Shown: one piece after another, positions 1 to 7,934 of the stretch
How the letters are laid out: the number at the start of each line of letters is the position of its first letter
How positions within the stretch are numbered: the first letter of the stretch is position 1
DNA from: an uncultured Lachnospiraceae bacterium
GTDB lineage: Bacteria > Bacillota > Clostridia > Lachnospirales > Lachnospiraceae
NCBI GenBank assembly: GCA_947624815.1
Contig: CANQME010000022.1
Span: forward strand, 1-37,282
DNA length: 37,282 nucleotides
Reading direction: 5' to 3'
Position numbers and translations under genes: made by a program
Notes under the pieces: model-generated
Database searches by the model: none
What the model was told of the DNA's origin: nothing
What the model saw: the letters and a program-made list of their open reading frames with translations, nothing else

Positions 1-350
1 AGAAAATCCACCGCCGCCATAAAGTCCTCGGTATTGATGTCGGGGGACGCCATGTAACGGACATTTCCGCCGCTCTCGCCGGTGAAGGAGGGGTCAAAAG
101 CAACCGTCAGAAATCCTCTTTCCGCCATTGTCTGGGCGTACAATCCCGCCGCCTGCTCTTTGACCGCACCGAAGGGGCCACAGACAGCAATCGCCGGAAG
201 CTTACCTTCCGTATTTTTCGGCACATACAAATCTGCCGCCAGCGTGATACCGTAACGGTTCACAAAGGTTACCTTGCTGTGGTCTACTTTCTCGCTCTTT
301 GGGAAGGTTTTATCCCATTCCGCCGTCAGTTTCAGTTCTTCTTTTTTCAT
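1..350 (-). CDS. alpha/beta hydrolase, YcjY/dienelactone-hydrolase-like (3' end outside window)
   Basis: The minus strand reads openly from an ATG at 350 to the window edge, giving the first 116 residues. The protein starts MKKEELKLTAEWDKTFPKSE and continues into a stretch that sets up the first strands of an alpha/beta-hydrolase fold (VTFVNRYGITLAADLYVPK, then AIAVCGPFGAVKEQ, then FDPSFTGESGG). This is the usual N-terminus of the COG1073 serine hydrolases related to E. coli YcjY. The nucleophile elbow and the Asp and His of the triad lie beyond the edge, so activity cannot be judged. It sits 19 bases after a small gene on the same strand with an AAAGGATG-type ribosome-binding site, so the two are probably one operon, divergent from a LysR gene. 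The substrate is unknown. Family assignment is by recognition of the sequence pattern. Confidence 0.75.
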   Translation of the reverse strand, partial: MKKEELKLTAEWDKTFPKSEKVDHSKVTFVNRYGITLAADLYVPKNTEGKLPAIAVCGPFGAVKEQAAGLYAQTMAERGFLTVAFDPSFTGESGGNVRYMASPDINTEDFMAAVDF

Positions 351-369
351 GATGTTTGCCATCCTTTCA

Positions 370-597
370 TTATTTTATTGATTGTTTTTCGGTCTTCCGT
401 ATCAGATAATCCATAAGGTCTACCCGCTTTTGGCTTTCGTGCATCCGGTCAAGCAGACCGCAGCGGCATTGCTTGAGGAATCTTGTAAGCTCTCTCATGT
501 TGCCCGTTTGTAAGATACGCTCGGCCTTCACAATTTCCTCCGCATTGCATCCCGCGTCGGACATCCCCGTGAGCAGATTTTCCGTTTGTTCGCTCAT
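370..597 (-). CDS. small conserved protein of unknown function (75 aa)
   Basis: A 75-residue soluble protein, MSEQTENLLTGMSDAGCNAE onward, with no signal peptide or membrane segment. It is predicted to be mostly helical, has a CRCGLLDRMHESQK segment and a Lys/Arg-rich end. The start at 597 is preferred over a longer in-frame ATG at 648 because AAAGGATG lies just upstream of 597 and the extra N-terminus is cysteine- and lysine-rich with no pattern. I recall similar short proteins beside hydrolase/LysR pairs in Lachnospiraceae but know no assigned function. It is the first gene of the minus-strand operon with the alpha/beta hydrolase and is divergent from the LysR gene, so it is probably under that regulator. 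Confidence 0.6.
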   Translation of the reverse strand: MSEQTENLLTGMSDAGCNAEEIVKAERILQTGNMRELTRFLKQCRCGLLDRMHESQKRVDLMDYLIRKTEKQSIK

Positions 598-649
598 TAT
601 CTCATCCTTTCTGCATCCGGCTTTTTTCTGACATCTACAGCATAGCACG

Positions 650-678
650 TTGACATATCCCTCGCTAATGGTTATAAT
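650..678 (+). promoter_or_regulatory. sigma-A-type promoter for the LysR gene
   Basis: TTGACA at 650-655 and TATAAT at 673-678 are separated by 17 bases, a consensus vegetative promoter pointing to the LysR gene. Transcription should start near 685, which is the first base of an inverted repeat. A leader of about 50 bases then runs to the GGAGG at 721-725. Confidence 0.8.
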
Positions 679-684
679 GAATAT

Positions 685-711
685 CGTGATATTCTTCTAT
701 CGAATATCACG
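685..711. promoter_or_regulatory. inverted repeat, probable LysR operator
   Basis: CGTGATATTC at 685-694 is repeated inverted as GAATATCACG at 702-711 with a 7-base gap. The arms contain the T-N11-A-like dyad usual for LysR-type sites. The site sits at the expected transcription start of the LysR gene and upstream of the divergent operon, so it could serve autorepression and co-inducer-dependent activation of the minus-strand genes. Confidence 0.55.
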
Positions 712-733
712 ACATTGAATGGAGGACACCATA

Positions 734-1609
734 ATGGAAATTCGCACTCTACGGTATTTTCTTGCCGTTGCAAGGGAAGAAAACATGACCAAAGCCGCAG
801 AGATCCTGCACGTTACGCAGCCCACACTTTCCAAGACGCTGCGGGCGTTGGAGGATGAGCTTGGAAAAAAGCTGTTCACCCGGCACAGCTTCAGCATTTC
901 CCTGACCGAGGAAGGAATCCTTCTCAGAAAGCGGGCGGAAGATTTAGTTTCGATGGCGGATAAGATCATCGGCGAATTTGTGTCTTTGGACGATATAACC
1001 GGCGGAGATATTTATTTTGGGCTGGCCGAGTCATATCAAATTCGTTACCTTGCGCAGGAGATCAAGAGTTTCAAAGAGATTTATCCCGGCCTGCGCTACC
1101 ATATCAGCAGCGGAGATACGGAACAGGTCACGGAAAAGCTGGACAAGGGTATTCTTGACTTTGCCGTGCTTGCGGAGGAGCCGGATACAGCAAAGTATCA
1201 CTATCTCACCTTCCCGAAAGCGGATGTATGGGGGCTCGTCATACCCGTGGATCACCCTTTGGCGAAAAAAGACAGCATCCTTGTGGATGACGTTACCGGG
1301 CTGCCACTGTTTTGCTCGGAACAAGGGTGGAAACTCGACATCCCACGCTGGGCCGGAGAAAAAATGGACAAACTGCGTCTGGAGGGCTCCTTTCGTTTGT
1401 CCTATAACGCATCTTTGTTTGTCAGGGAGGGTCTGGGCTTTCTGCTGACCTTTGACCATTTGATTGATACAAGTCCGGGAAGCGGACTTGTGTTCCGCCC
1501 GCTTTCACCGAAACTGGAGGCAAAGATGTACTTGATTTGGAGAAAGTATCAGGCTTTTACACCTATCGCGGAACGTCTGCTCGCGGAATTGAAAGATAGA
1601 TATGGCTGA
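734..1609 (+). CDS. LysR-family transcriptional regulator
   Basis: A 291-residue LysR regulator, the normal family length. Residues 1-60 form the winged helix-turn-helix (MEIRTLRYFLAVAREENMTK, then AAEILHVTQPTLSKTLRALE). Residues of about 88-285 are the periplasmic-binding-protein-like effector domain, starting at the GGDIYFGLAES segment. Start 734 is chosen because GGAGG at 721-725 is correctly spaced for it; an upstream ATG at 719 would place the SD inside the gene. It is transcribed from a consensus promoter with an inverted repeat at the start site, which suggests autoregulation. The likely target is the divergent small gene plus alpha/beta hydrolase. The effector is not predictable from sequence. 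Confidence 0.9.
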   Translation: MEIRTLRYFLAVAREENMTKAAEILHVTQPTLSKTLRALEDELGKKLFTRHSFSISLTEEGILLRKRAEDLVSMADKIIGEFVSLDDITGGDIYFGLAESYQIRYLAQEIKSFKEIYPGLRYHISSGDTEQVTEKLDKGILDFAVLAEEPDTAKYHYLTFPKADVWGLVIPVDHPLAKKDSILVDDVTGLPLFCSEQGWKLDIPRWAGEKMDKLRLEGSFRLSYNASLFVREGLGFLLTFDHLIDTSPGSGLVFRPLSPKLEAKMYLIWRKYQAFTPIAERLLAELKDRYG

Positions 1610-1617
1610 CACATTCA

Positions 1618-1653
1618 ATGGCAGGTTCCTCTGTATTCAGAAGAACCTGCCAT
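1618..1653. terminator. hairpin between convergent genes, possible terminator
   Basis: ATGGCAGGTTC at 1618-1628 pairs perfectly with GAACCTGCCAT at 1643-1653. It lies just after the LysR stop and before the end of the convergent permease gene. Neither side has a clear U-tract, so it is a weak or bidirectional terminator, or an mRNA 3' end-protecting stem. Confidence 0.45.
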
Positions 1654-1715
1654 GACAATTAGGAATCAAGCAGACAAGAAGTACCCACTGATTGGGTTCA
1701 CAATATTTGAGAGCA

Positions 1716-3929
1716 TTACATCATTGTATCGTCTCTAAGTACCCCGGCCAGATTGATCTTTCGCACTCCCCGCCATGCCAGATAATACGCCAGTGCCACA
1801 AAAGCCCAAATGGCCAGCATAAATAAGAGAACCGGAACATACGGCGCTTCTGCCAGAAATACTCCAGCCTCCATATAGCTTGCTTTCAGCATAAATCCGA
1901 TTGCGACGGCCACAATCGGAAGGCCGATCAGGATCGGGCGCCCGGCGATGACAAGCGCTTCTGTACAGAACATCTTTTTCAGTTCCGCAGGCGTCAGCCC
2001 GACCGACATATACCTGGCAAATTCCCGTCTCCTTTGACGTACAAATCCCAAAGTGTTGGAGAATACATTCCCGATGCCGATAATCGCAAGCAGAACACAG
2101 AACGCCCCGAAAACTGTCATCATTCCCTGTATCTGCCGGTTATTTGTTTCATACTCCTGAATACGGTTTTCCTGCTCTATGGTATATTTCCCACCGGCAA
2201 GCTGCGCGATTTTCTCCTGTATCGTATTGAGTTCTTCCAAAGTGACATCGTCTCTGCCGCGGATGCAGATGTAACTATCTTCCTCCATTCCGCCGATCTG
2301 TCCCTTGATTTCTTTCCATAAGGAAACAGGAATAAAATGCACCAGTTCATAATAGTCAAGCTTTGCATATTCTTCCCTCAACACAGGAGCTTCCTGCGTA
2401 TAAGACAGGACAGGAACCTCCGCTGTTACTTCCTCGTTGCCGGACTGTCTCAAAACGCTCACTGCATTTTCGCCTTTTGTATAAGGCATGAAAACGGGAT
2501 GCCGGAAATCAGGGTTTGTCACATCGCGGATCTGATTTAAGACAACAGCTCCGTTAAGCTGCGGCGTAATGCCGATCTGTTCACAAAAAGCAGCAAAACT
2601 CTGGTCGTCCATGATAACAATCGGAGCATTTACAAGCCATCCGCCATCCACTTGCGACACATAGTTTGCAGGAGCACCTGAAAAACCGCCAAAGGACTTC
2701 ATATCTTCGGTCATTTCTTCCTCGGCGATGATTCTTTTTGCGGAAGCCTTCTGATAAACAATGGCGCTTTTTATACTATCAAGTGCCTGGACAGCTGTTG
2801 TTTCTTCAAAAATGTCCACATCGGTATCCTTCACGGTAGTCATGACGTCCCATACGTCCTGATAACGCTCGAAATAGGTTTCCCTCGTGCTGATCTGGGA
2901 GAGGGAGAAGAAACACTGCATGAGCGCAAATGCAAGGAATGAAACGATGAGCGACAGGGACGCTGTCCGCAGCGCTTTTCTCTGCGCTTTCAGTGCGTTG
3001 CCTGCTAATTCTCCTTCTATTCCGAACAGGAAAGAGAGTAAACGGGAGTTTTTTTGGCGTTTCAACTGGAATTCTCCGGTATTCTTTATCGCCTCAAGAG
3101 GCGTCAGCTTACTTAAGCGCCGGGCGGGAAGCCATGCGGAGATCCATATCGTAATGACTGTTACAAGCAATGTCAGCACCAGAACCAGCGGGTGATAGCC
3201 AAAGACCAATGGGTGCCGCCCCGAAACACCGCTGCCGATATAAGTGTCTACCAGATACAGCAGTCCCGCGCTGCCCGCAACGCCAAGCAGGGTTCCGGCG
3301 AGTAACGGCCCCGCACAGAGAACAGCCGCTTCCTGCAAAAGACATGTCCGGATCTGCTTTGGCGTAGCTCCGATACTGGAAAGAATGCCAAACTGATGGA
3401 TTCTTGCGTTCATGGACACCGCAAAAGAGTTATGGATAATGATGATCAGCGAGAAGGATGCCGTCGCCGTAATCAGAATAAACAGCGGGAACAGCAGCCT
3501 TGGGGCCGTATCACTGGAATCGCGGATCATGTACATGGCAAGAAGCTCATAATTATAAGCGATTCGTTCCGGTCCGATGCCGAGCTGGCGGGCGATATGG
3601 GGCGTATCGGAAAAGACAGCCTTCTTATCATTAAAATAAATATCTGTTGCTGGCTTTGTTCCTTTCAGTCCTGTATCGTTTAACACGACATTTTCCACAT
3701 TGGCAAAGTTTCTGATTGTTTCCACATCCTCCGAAGAAAGCTCGCCAATGATACGGCTGTGCCAGCCGCCTTCCTCCAGTTCGATGCGCTCCACTTCATA
3801 TTTCCAGGCATTATAGAATAATCCGCACAGCAGGGATAAGAGCAGGGCAGAAATAAATGCCGCAACCGTAACGGACAAACCGGCCGAACGATTGTTTTTA
3901 ATATAGCTTAATGAATAATCTTTCCACAT
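1716..3929 (-). CDS. ABC transporter permease, FtsX/MacB-like (two FtsX domains)
   Basis: A large membrane protein of 737 residues beginning MWKDYSLSYIKNN. One membrane segment lies near residues 18-40, followed by an extracytoplasmic stretch of about 100 residues. A first FtsX-type bundle follows at about 140-275, with the SMNARIHQFGILSSIGATPKQ coupling region. Another segment lies near 325-345, then an external domain of about 280 residues. A second FtsX bundle is at about 635-735, with RQRRREFARYMSVGLTPAEL. This is the architecture of peptide-antibiotic and lipoprotein-type permeases that work with a separate ATPase. Start 3929 is preferred over 3935 because GGAGG is 8 bases from the former and only 2 from the latter. 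The gene follows its ATPase with overlapping stop and start regions. The cargo is unknown; antimicrobial-peptide resistance is an inference from the operon. Confidence 0.85.
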   Translation of the reverse strand: MWKDYSLSYIKNNRSAGLSVTVAAFISALLLSLLCGLFYNAWKYEVERIELEEGGWHSRIIGELSSEDVETIRNFANVENVVLNDTGLKGTKPATDIYFNDKKAVFSDTPHIARQLGIGPERIAYNYELLAMYMIRDSSDTAPRLLFPLFILITATASFSLIIIIHNSFAVSMNARIHQFGILSSIGATPKQIRTCLLQEAAVLCAGPLLAGTLLGVAGSAGLLYLVDTYIGSGVSGRHPLVFGYHPLVLVLTLLVTVITIWISAWLPARRLSKLTPLEAIKNTGEFQLKRQKNSRLLSFLFGIEGELAGNALKAQRKALRTASLSLIVSFLAFALMQCFFSLSQISTRETYFERYQDVWDVMTTVKDTDVDIFEETTAVQALDSIKSAIVYQKASAKRIIAEEEMTEDMKSFGGFSGAPANYVSQVDGGWLVNAPIVIMDDQSFAAFCEQIGITPQLNGAVVLNQIRDVTNPDFRHPVFMPYTKGENAVSVLRQSGNEEVTAEVPVLSYTQEAPVLREEYAKLDYYELVHFIPVSLWKEIKGQIGGMEEDSYICIRGRDDVTLEELNTIQEKIAQLAGGKYTIEQENRIQEYETNNRQIQGMMTVFGAFCVLLAIIGIGNVFSNTLGFVRQRRREFARYMSVGLTPAELKKMFCTEALVIAGRPILIGLPIVAVAIGFMLKASYMEAGVFLAEAPYVPVLLFMLAIWAFVALAYYLAWRGVRKINLAGVLRDDTMM

Positions 3930-3934
3930 ATTCA

Positions 3935-4615
3935 TTACCTCCGCCGTTCATCACTGATGATACGCCCATCCTCAACCGTAACGATTCGTTCTGCCGCCAT
4001 GGCAACCTTTTCATCATGGGTAATCAACAGAATGGTCTGTTCCAGATTGCGGTTGGAAAGCTTCAGCATGTCAACGACTTCTTTGGAGTTTTTCTGGTCG
4101 AGATTTCCGGTCGGCTCATCTGCCAGAAGCAGGGCAGGCCGGTAAATCAGGGCGCGTGCAATCGCAACTCTCTGCTGCTGGCCGCCGGATAACTGGTTCG
4201 GCAGAAGATCCAGTTTATCAGCGATTCCAAGAGAGCCTGCAATTTTATCAAAATACTCTTTGTTTGGCTTTTTCTTATCAAGCGCAAGCGGCAATAAAAT
4301 GTTTTTCTTCGCCGTGAGAGTGGGGATCAGGTTATAAAACTGATATACCAGTCCTACCTTCCTGCGACGGAAGATCGCTGCCTGTGTCTGATTCAGTTTG
4401 GAGAGGTCGGTTCCGTCTATAACGACCTTTCCATCCGTAGGTTTGTCCACGCTCCCAAGAATATGCAGCAGCGTGGACTTACCTGACCCGGAGGCCCCAA
4501 GAATTGCCACAAATTCTCCTTTGCTTACTGACAGATCAATTCCGTCAAGCGCTGCTGTCTGATTCCCGCCAGAGCCATATACCTTCCTGACTCCCTCACA
4601 TTTTAAGATTTCCAT
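3935..4615 (-). CDS. ABC transporter ATP-binding protein, LolD/MacB/BceA type
   Basis: A 226-residue nucleotide-binding subunit of normal size. Walker A is GASGSGKST at residues 40-48, the signature is LSGGQQQR, Walker B is [12 protein letters not shown], and the switch histidine is in LLITHDEK. The EPTGNLD form and the adjacent FtsX permease place it in the LolD/MacB/BceA branch, which powers mechanotransmission rather than direct translocation. Its stop overlaps the first possible ATG of the permease by one base, so the two are translationally coupled. It has its own promoter at 4670-4704 carrying the same box as the promoter of the response regulator gene, so it is probably the main regulated output of the two-component system. 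Confidence 0.92.
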   Translation of the reverse strand: MEILKCEGVRKVYGSGGNQTAALDGIDLSVSKGEFVAILGASGSGKSTLLHILGSVDKPTDGKVVIDGTDLSKLNQTQAAIFRRRKVGLVYQFYNLIPTLTAKKNILLPLALDKKKPNKEYFDKIAGSLGIADKLDLLPNQLSGGQQQRVAIARALIYRPALLLADEPTGNLDQKNSKEVVDMLKLSNRNLEQTILLITHDEKVAMAAERIVTVEDGRIISDERRR

Positions 4616-4669
4616 TTTGATGATTTCCTTTCTTTTGTGCGCCTGTCCTTAAGAGTTGCGCTTCCTGTT

Positions 4670-4704
4670 ATTATATCAAATGAAACTTACAACTCAGTGA
4701 CAGT
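4670..4704 (-). promoter_or_regulatory. regulator-type promoter of the ABC ATPase/permease genes
   Basis: On the minus strand, TATAAT lies at 4675-4670. No good -35 hexamer is seen. In its place is CTGTCAC (4703-4697), four bases, then TTGTAA (4692-4687), then 11 bases to the -10. The half sites repeat every 11 bp, as expected for a dimer of an OmpR-family regulator. The site spans the last codons and stop of the kinase gene. The same arrangement with the same spacing occurs at 6610-6643. Confidence 0.65.
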
Positions 4705-5878
4705 AGAAGCGAATTTCAAAAAGAGCGCCGCCACCCGGATGGTTTTTGGCCCGTATCGTTCCGTTTTGACGTTCTATGATCTCTTTTGCCAGGGCAAGTC
4801 CGATCCCGATCCCGCCCTCATGGGCATTTTGACCTCGATAAAACCGCTCAAAGATGTGCGGCATGTCTTCCTTCGCAAACCCTTTCCCTTCATCCCAGAT
4901 CAGGATTTCCGTGTATAACGGATTCTGAGCATAGGAACAATGGACAGCGCCACCGGATGTATGCTCCATGCAGTTTTTCATCAGATTCATGATTGCTTCC
5001 ATTGTCCAGTCCATATCCACGGAAATTAACATTTCCCCCTGTTCCGGGATCTCAAGGGAAGTGCCCGAACCGCGGAAAAGCTCCTGCAAATTATCCGCCG
5101 CAAGAACAAGGAGAGTAAAGACATCCGTTTCCTCTTTTTGCAAAAGCAATGTTCCGGCGTCAAGCCGGGACAGGATCAGCAAAGACTCTTCCAGATAAGT
5201 TAACCGGGAGAGCTGTTTTTCTACCTGTTTAAGAGCGTCGGGGTCGAAATCCTGCCTCATCCTCTGGGACGCCAGAGAAATAGCCGTAATCGGCGTTTTG
5301 ATCTGATGCGCGATATTGGATAAATTTTCCGCAAAATCATCTTTCGCCTTTACAGCCTGATCTTTTGTCTGATAAAGGAAGGTTACAGTTTTATAAATTT
5401 CATCCTCCAGCCTGGAGAAATCGTCCTCTCCCGAAGTGGACAGGATCAGTGCTTTTCCGTTGTTTACCTGTTCCAGATATTCCGTTAAATCCCTGATTTT
5501 CCTGTTTTCCATCCTGTTTCGATAAAGGAACGTGAAAAGGAAAAGGGAAGCTCCTGTTAACAATCCGGCCGCTGCAAAGAAAGCAATCTGTTTGTAATGA
5601 AAATCCGAGAAATCAGATACCTGATACCCAAGCGAAGACAATACATGATCTTCCAAAAGGCCGTCCACGTTTCCCTCAGTATATTCCTTTAATGCGGCGG
5701 ATATGATTTTCTGCGTTTCCGGGTCCTGCTCGATTACTTCGCAGCAAACCGCATTTACCAGATCAAAGGTTGTCTTGCTGTAATGAAGGGAAACCAGCCA
5801 TGCGGCGACAGCGGCAGAAATAAAACTGACAGATAATACAAATCCCAAGGTGACAAATACATTCTTACGGCTGCTCAT
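4694..5878 (-). CDS. two-component sensor histidine kinase
   Basis: A 394-residue membrane kinase. Membrane segments are at about residues 7-31 and 98-118, with an external loop of about 65 residues, so it is not of the loop-less BceS type. The H-box is NIAHQIKTPITAIS with His191. The N-box is MNLMKNCMEHTSGG, and the ATP lid region is DEGKGFAKED followed by GIGIGLALAKEI. Start 5878 is chosen because GGAGG lies 7 bases upstream and the ATG overlaps the stop of the regulator gene (ATGA). A longer reading from 5926 would only add residues inside the regulator gene. It phosphorylates the adjacent OmpR-family regulator; the ligand is probably a peptide antibiotic, by analogy with similar loci, but this is inference. 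Confidence 0.9.
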   Translation of the reverse strand: MSSRKNVFVTLGFVLSVSFISAAVAAWLVSLHYSKTTFDLVNAVCCEVIEQDPETQKIISAALKEYTEGNVDGLLEDHVLSSLGYQVSDFSDFHYKQIAFFAAAGLLTGASLFLFTFLYRNRMENRKIRDLTEYLEQVNNGKALILSTSGEDDFSRLEDEIYKTVTFLYQTKDQAVKAKDDFAENLSNIAHQIKTPITAISLASQRMRQDFDPDALKQVEKQLSRLTYLEESLLILSRLDAGTLLLQKEETDVFTLLVLAADNLQELFRGSGTSLEIPEQGEMLISVDMDWTMEAIMNLMKNCMEHTSGGAVHCSYAQNPLYTEILIWDEGKGFAKEDMPHIFERFYRGQNAHEGGIGIGLALAKEIIERQNGTIRAKNHPGGGALFEIRFYCH

Positions 5879-6546
5879 ATTGTATCCTCCATACGATACC
5901 CAACGCTTCGGATCGTTTTCAGGCACGCCGGCTGCGAAAGTTTATCACGGAGCCGTTTCATCGTTACCGTCAGGGTGTTATTATTCACATAGCTGCCATT
6001 CACATCCCATACCTGTTCCAGGATTTTTTCTCTGGTGACGGTTTTCCCCTTGTGCTGCATCAGATACAATAAAAGCTGATACTCTGCTGTACTTAAAAAT
6101 ACTTCTTCCGAATTGCAGAATACGGCATGGAGATTTTGATCGATTCTGATTCCATCGCAGGAGAGATACTGATCTGCCACGTTTCCGGTTCTGCGAAGTA
6201 CCGCAAGAAGCCGCGAATACAATACCTCTAATTCAAATGGTTTTACGACATAATCATCCGCGCCGCTTTTGAAGCCCGAAACAATATCCGTGCTGTTACC
6301 GCGAACGGTCAAAAAGATAACGGGCAAATCCTTCCAATGACTGCGAATCCATTGACACAAATCATCCCCGCGGCCGTCCGGCATATTCCAGTCCAACAGA
6401 ACGCAGGCCGGAACATGATCTTTGATATGCTGCCGGGCCTTTGCGAGAGTTGCGCAGATCGTTACATGAAAGTTTTTATGCTCCAGATATTCTTTTACAG
6501 CGAGTGCGATATTCGGATCATCCTCAATATAATATAAATCCACCAT
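5875..6546 (-). CDS. two-component response regulator, OmpR/PhoB family
   Basis: A 223-residue regulator. The receiver domain spans residues 1-115, with acidic pair E8-D9-D10, phospho-acceptor Asp52 in LLDWNMPDG, and the conserved Lys near 104 in DYVVKPFE. The C-terminal winged helix is residues 125-220 and contains LSTAEYQLLLYLMQHKGKTV and the SYVNNNTLTVTMKRLRDKL recognition region. The start at 6546 has AAGGAG seven to eight bases upstream. It is the first gene of the minus-strand operon regulator, kinase, ATPase, permease. Its own promoter and the ATPase promoter share an 11-bp-phased box, so it likely autoregulates and activates the transporter genes. Confidence 0.93.
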   Translation of the reverse strand: MVDLYYIEDDPNIALAVKEYLEHKNFHVTICATLAKARQHIKDHVPACVLLDWNMPDGRGDDLCQWIRSHWKDLPVIFLTVRGNSTDIVSGFKSGADDYVVKPFELEVLYSRLLAVLRRTGNVADQYLSCDGIRIDQNLHAVFCNSEEVFLSTAEYQLLLYLMQHKGKTVTREKILEQVWDVNGSYVNNNTLTVTMKRLRDKLSQPACLKTIRSVGYRMEDTI

Positions 6547-6609
6547 GGCAAAACGCTCCTTGTCGATTATTCAATGGCATGCCGGCAAAAATAAACCTTC
6601 ACATTTATC

Positions 6610-6643
6610 ATTATAGCAGACAAAAATGACAAGTTGGTGACAG
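6610..6643 (-). promoter_or_regulatory. regulator-type promoter of the response regulator gene
   Basis: On the minus strand, CTGTCAC (6643-6637), four bases, TTGTCA (6632-6627), 11 bases, then TATAAT (6615-6610). The -35 position has no consensus hexamer; the direct repeat TGTCA with 11-bp phasing takes its place. Distances are identical to those of the ATPase promoter at 4670-4704. Confidence 0.65.
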
Positions 6644-6700
6644 AATTTTGGGGCGATATGTTATTTATCGAACAGCAGTGCTAACCGCGGGTTCGAACTC

Positions 6701-6737
6701 AAAAAGACCCGCCCGCAAATCAGAAGTGCGGACGGGT
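6701..6737 (-). terminator. rho-independent terminator (minus strand)
   Basis: Read on the minus strand, ACCCGTCCGCA (6737-6727) pairs with TGCGGGCGGGT (6717-6707) with one G-U, followed by CTTTTT (6706-6701). It lies 30 bases after the stop of the acetyltransferase remnant and probably served that gene. It also separates it from the regulator operon. Confidence 0.75.
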
Positions 6738-6767
6738 ATAGGATCCGGAAGCTCGTTCAATAGGAGG

Positions 6768-6905
6768 CTATTCCAAAACATCAAGTTTTCTGCCTTTATA
6801 ATAAAACTCCCTGTCCTTTTCCCCGATCTCACGAATAACCTGGCAGGGAACGCCAAAGGCAACTACATTTGCGGGAATATCATTGTTACAAGTTTCTGCC
6901 GAAGT
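6768..6905 (-). pseudogene. 3' remnant of a hexapeptide-repeat O-acetyltransferase (maltose/galactoside type)
   Basis: The minus strand ending at the stop 6770-6768 encodes NDIPANVVAFGVPCQVIREI, then GEKDREFYYKGRKLDVLE. This matches the C-terminal end of LacA/Maa-like acetyltransferases (consensus of the type TKDIPxNVVAxGxPCRVIREI). Just upstream the expected AGSLVT motif is readable only in another frame (KLVT near 6885-6896), which points to a frameshift, and beyond about 6905 no similarity remains. There is no start codon or ribosome-binding site, but the gene's terminator survives. About 40 codons are left of a gene normally about 190-200 codons long. It marks a deletion or insertion junction between the two-component operon and the AbiE pair. 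Confidence 0.65.
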
Positions 6906-6977
6906 TCCGTCTCTGTAGGCAGCGAGTGATTATACTCTGTCATTTTATCTGGATAGATATGTTGGTCGCGAATCTTT

Positions 6978-7934
6978 TTACTTTAGCATCCGTTCGCCAC
7001 ATTTCCACAACGCCATCGGGTGATGTTCAATACGAGAAAGAATATCAGTATCGTCGAACAAAAGATACGGCTGATACTTCCCCCCTGCAAAAGCCTGCCA
7101 GAAAGACAGTTCTTTATTTTCCGGTTTCAAAATGTCAGCCAGATAATCTTTTACCTGTTTTTGCACAAAAGCCAGATTAAAGCGTTCTCCGCGACGCAGA
7201 ACAGGTATAAGCTCAGTCTTGATTTTCTGTGCGGATATATTGCCGATACCGTTAAGATCAAAGTGTTCCGGCACGGTTTCCGAGGCGATCGCAGCATAGA
7301 ACATAATACACTTTCTAAAAAGCTGCTCCTGCGTCTCATCAAACAGCCCATACTTTTGCGCATTGAACATATCATAGAGATCCCTCGGAGCCGCCCGGTT
7401 TAAAAGAGCAGTCGTCTTTGCGGAGAAAATTTCCAATGGATCAACGCTGAGTACAGTAAGCTTCTGATCGTTCCATGGCAAATAAACCGGCCTGCGGAAA
7501 ACAGGCAGCACATGGCATCGCAGCATATAGTTGATCTCTATTTTCAGGTTGTCTTTCATGCCTCCGGCATTCACATATTCATACACGAAGGAGTCCAGAG
7601 CGTGGTATTGCTTTGATTTCAAACCAAGCATATAGCCAGATGCCGCCATATATTTTTGTATATGTTCCTTAATCTGTTCCCGCTCTGTCAGCATAGATTC
7701 TCTTGATACATCCTTTGAAAAATCGAGGTCTATATCAACCGACAGACGGGGCAGATCAAAAATCGTCAGATTGATCGCTGTGCCGCCTTTTAATGCGAGG
7801 CTGTCCGCGAGCAGCGGATCGCTTCCCATGAAAGTAAGAACATCTGCAAGCCGACAGATCTTTTCAAAAGTATCACGGACGAAGCCGAGTTCTTTGGCCT
7901 GCCTGCCAAGCGTAATCCGGTCAAATCGCATCAT
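6978..7934 (-). CDS. abiEii: AbiEii-type nucleotidyltransferase toxin
   Basis: A 318-residue protein of the AbiEii/AbiGii (DUF1814) nucleotidyltransferase family. The polymerase-beta-fold motif I is LKGGTAINL at about residues 48-56, and the metal-binding pair is in SVDIDLDF (Asp67, Asp69). A downstream conserved block is DPLEIFSAKTTALLNRAAPR followed by DLYDMF, typical of the family. In characterised AbiE systems this protein is the toxin, modifying tRNA 3' ends or otherwise binding GTP, and can give phage abortive infection. Its ATG overlaps the end of the antitoxin gene by 14 bases, with AAGGGGGTG spaced 7 bases upstream, so expression is coupled. All key residues seen are present and length is normal, so it appears intact. 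Confidence 0.88.
   Translation of the reverse strand: MMRFDRITLGRQAKELGFVRDTFEKICRLADVLTFMGSDPLLADSLALKGGTAINLTIFDLPRLSVDIDLDFSKDVSRESMLTEREQIKEHIQKYMAASGYMLGLKSKQYHALDSFVYEYVNAGGMKDNLKIEINYMLRCHVLPVFRRPVYLPWNDQKLTVLSVDPLEIFSAKTTALLNRAAPRDLYDMFNAQKYGLFDETQEQLFRKCIMFYAAIASETVPEHFDLNGIGNISAQKIKTELIPVLRRGERFNLAFVQKQVKDYLADILKPENKELSFWQAFAGGKYQPYLLFDDTDILSRIEHHPMALWKCGERMLK

Noticed and set aside
6648-6929. Plus-strand open frames in the gap before AbiEii
   Set aside because: They run through a terminator and the antisense of the acetyltransferase remnant and lack start signals.
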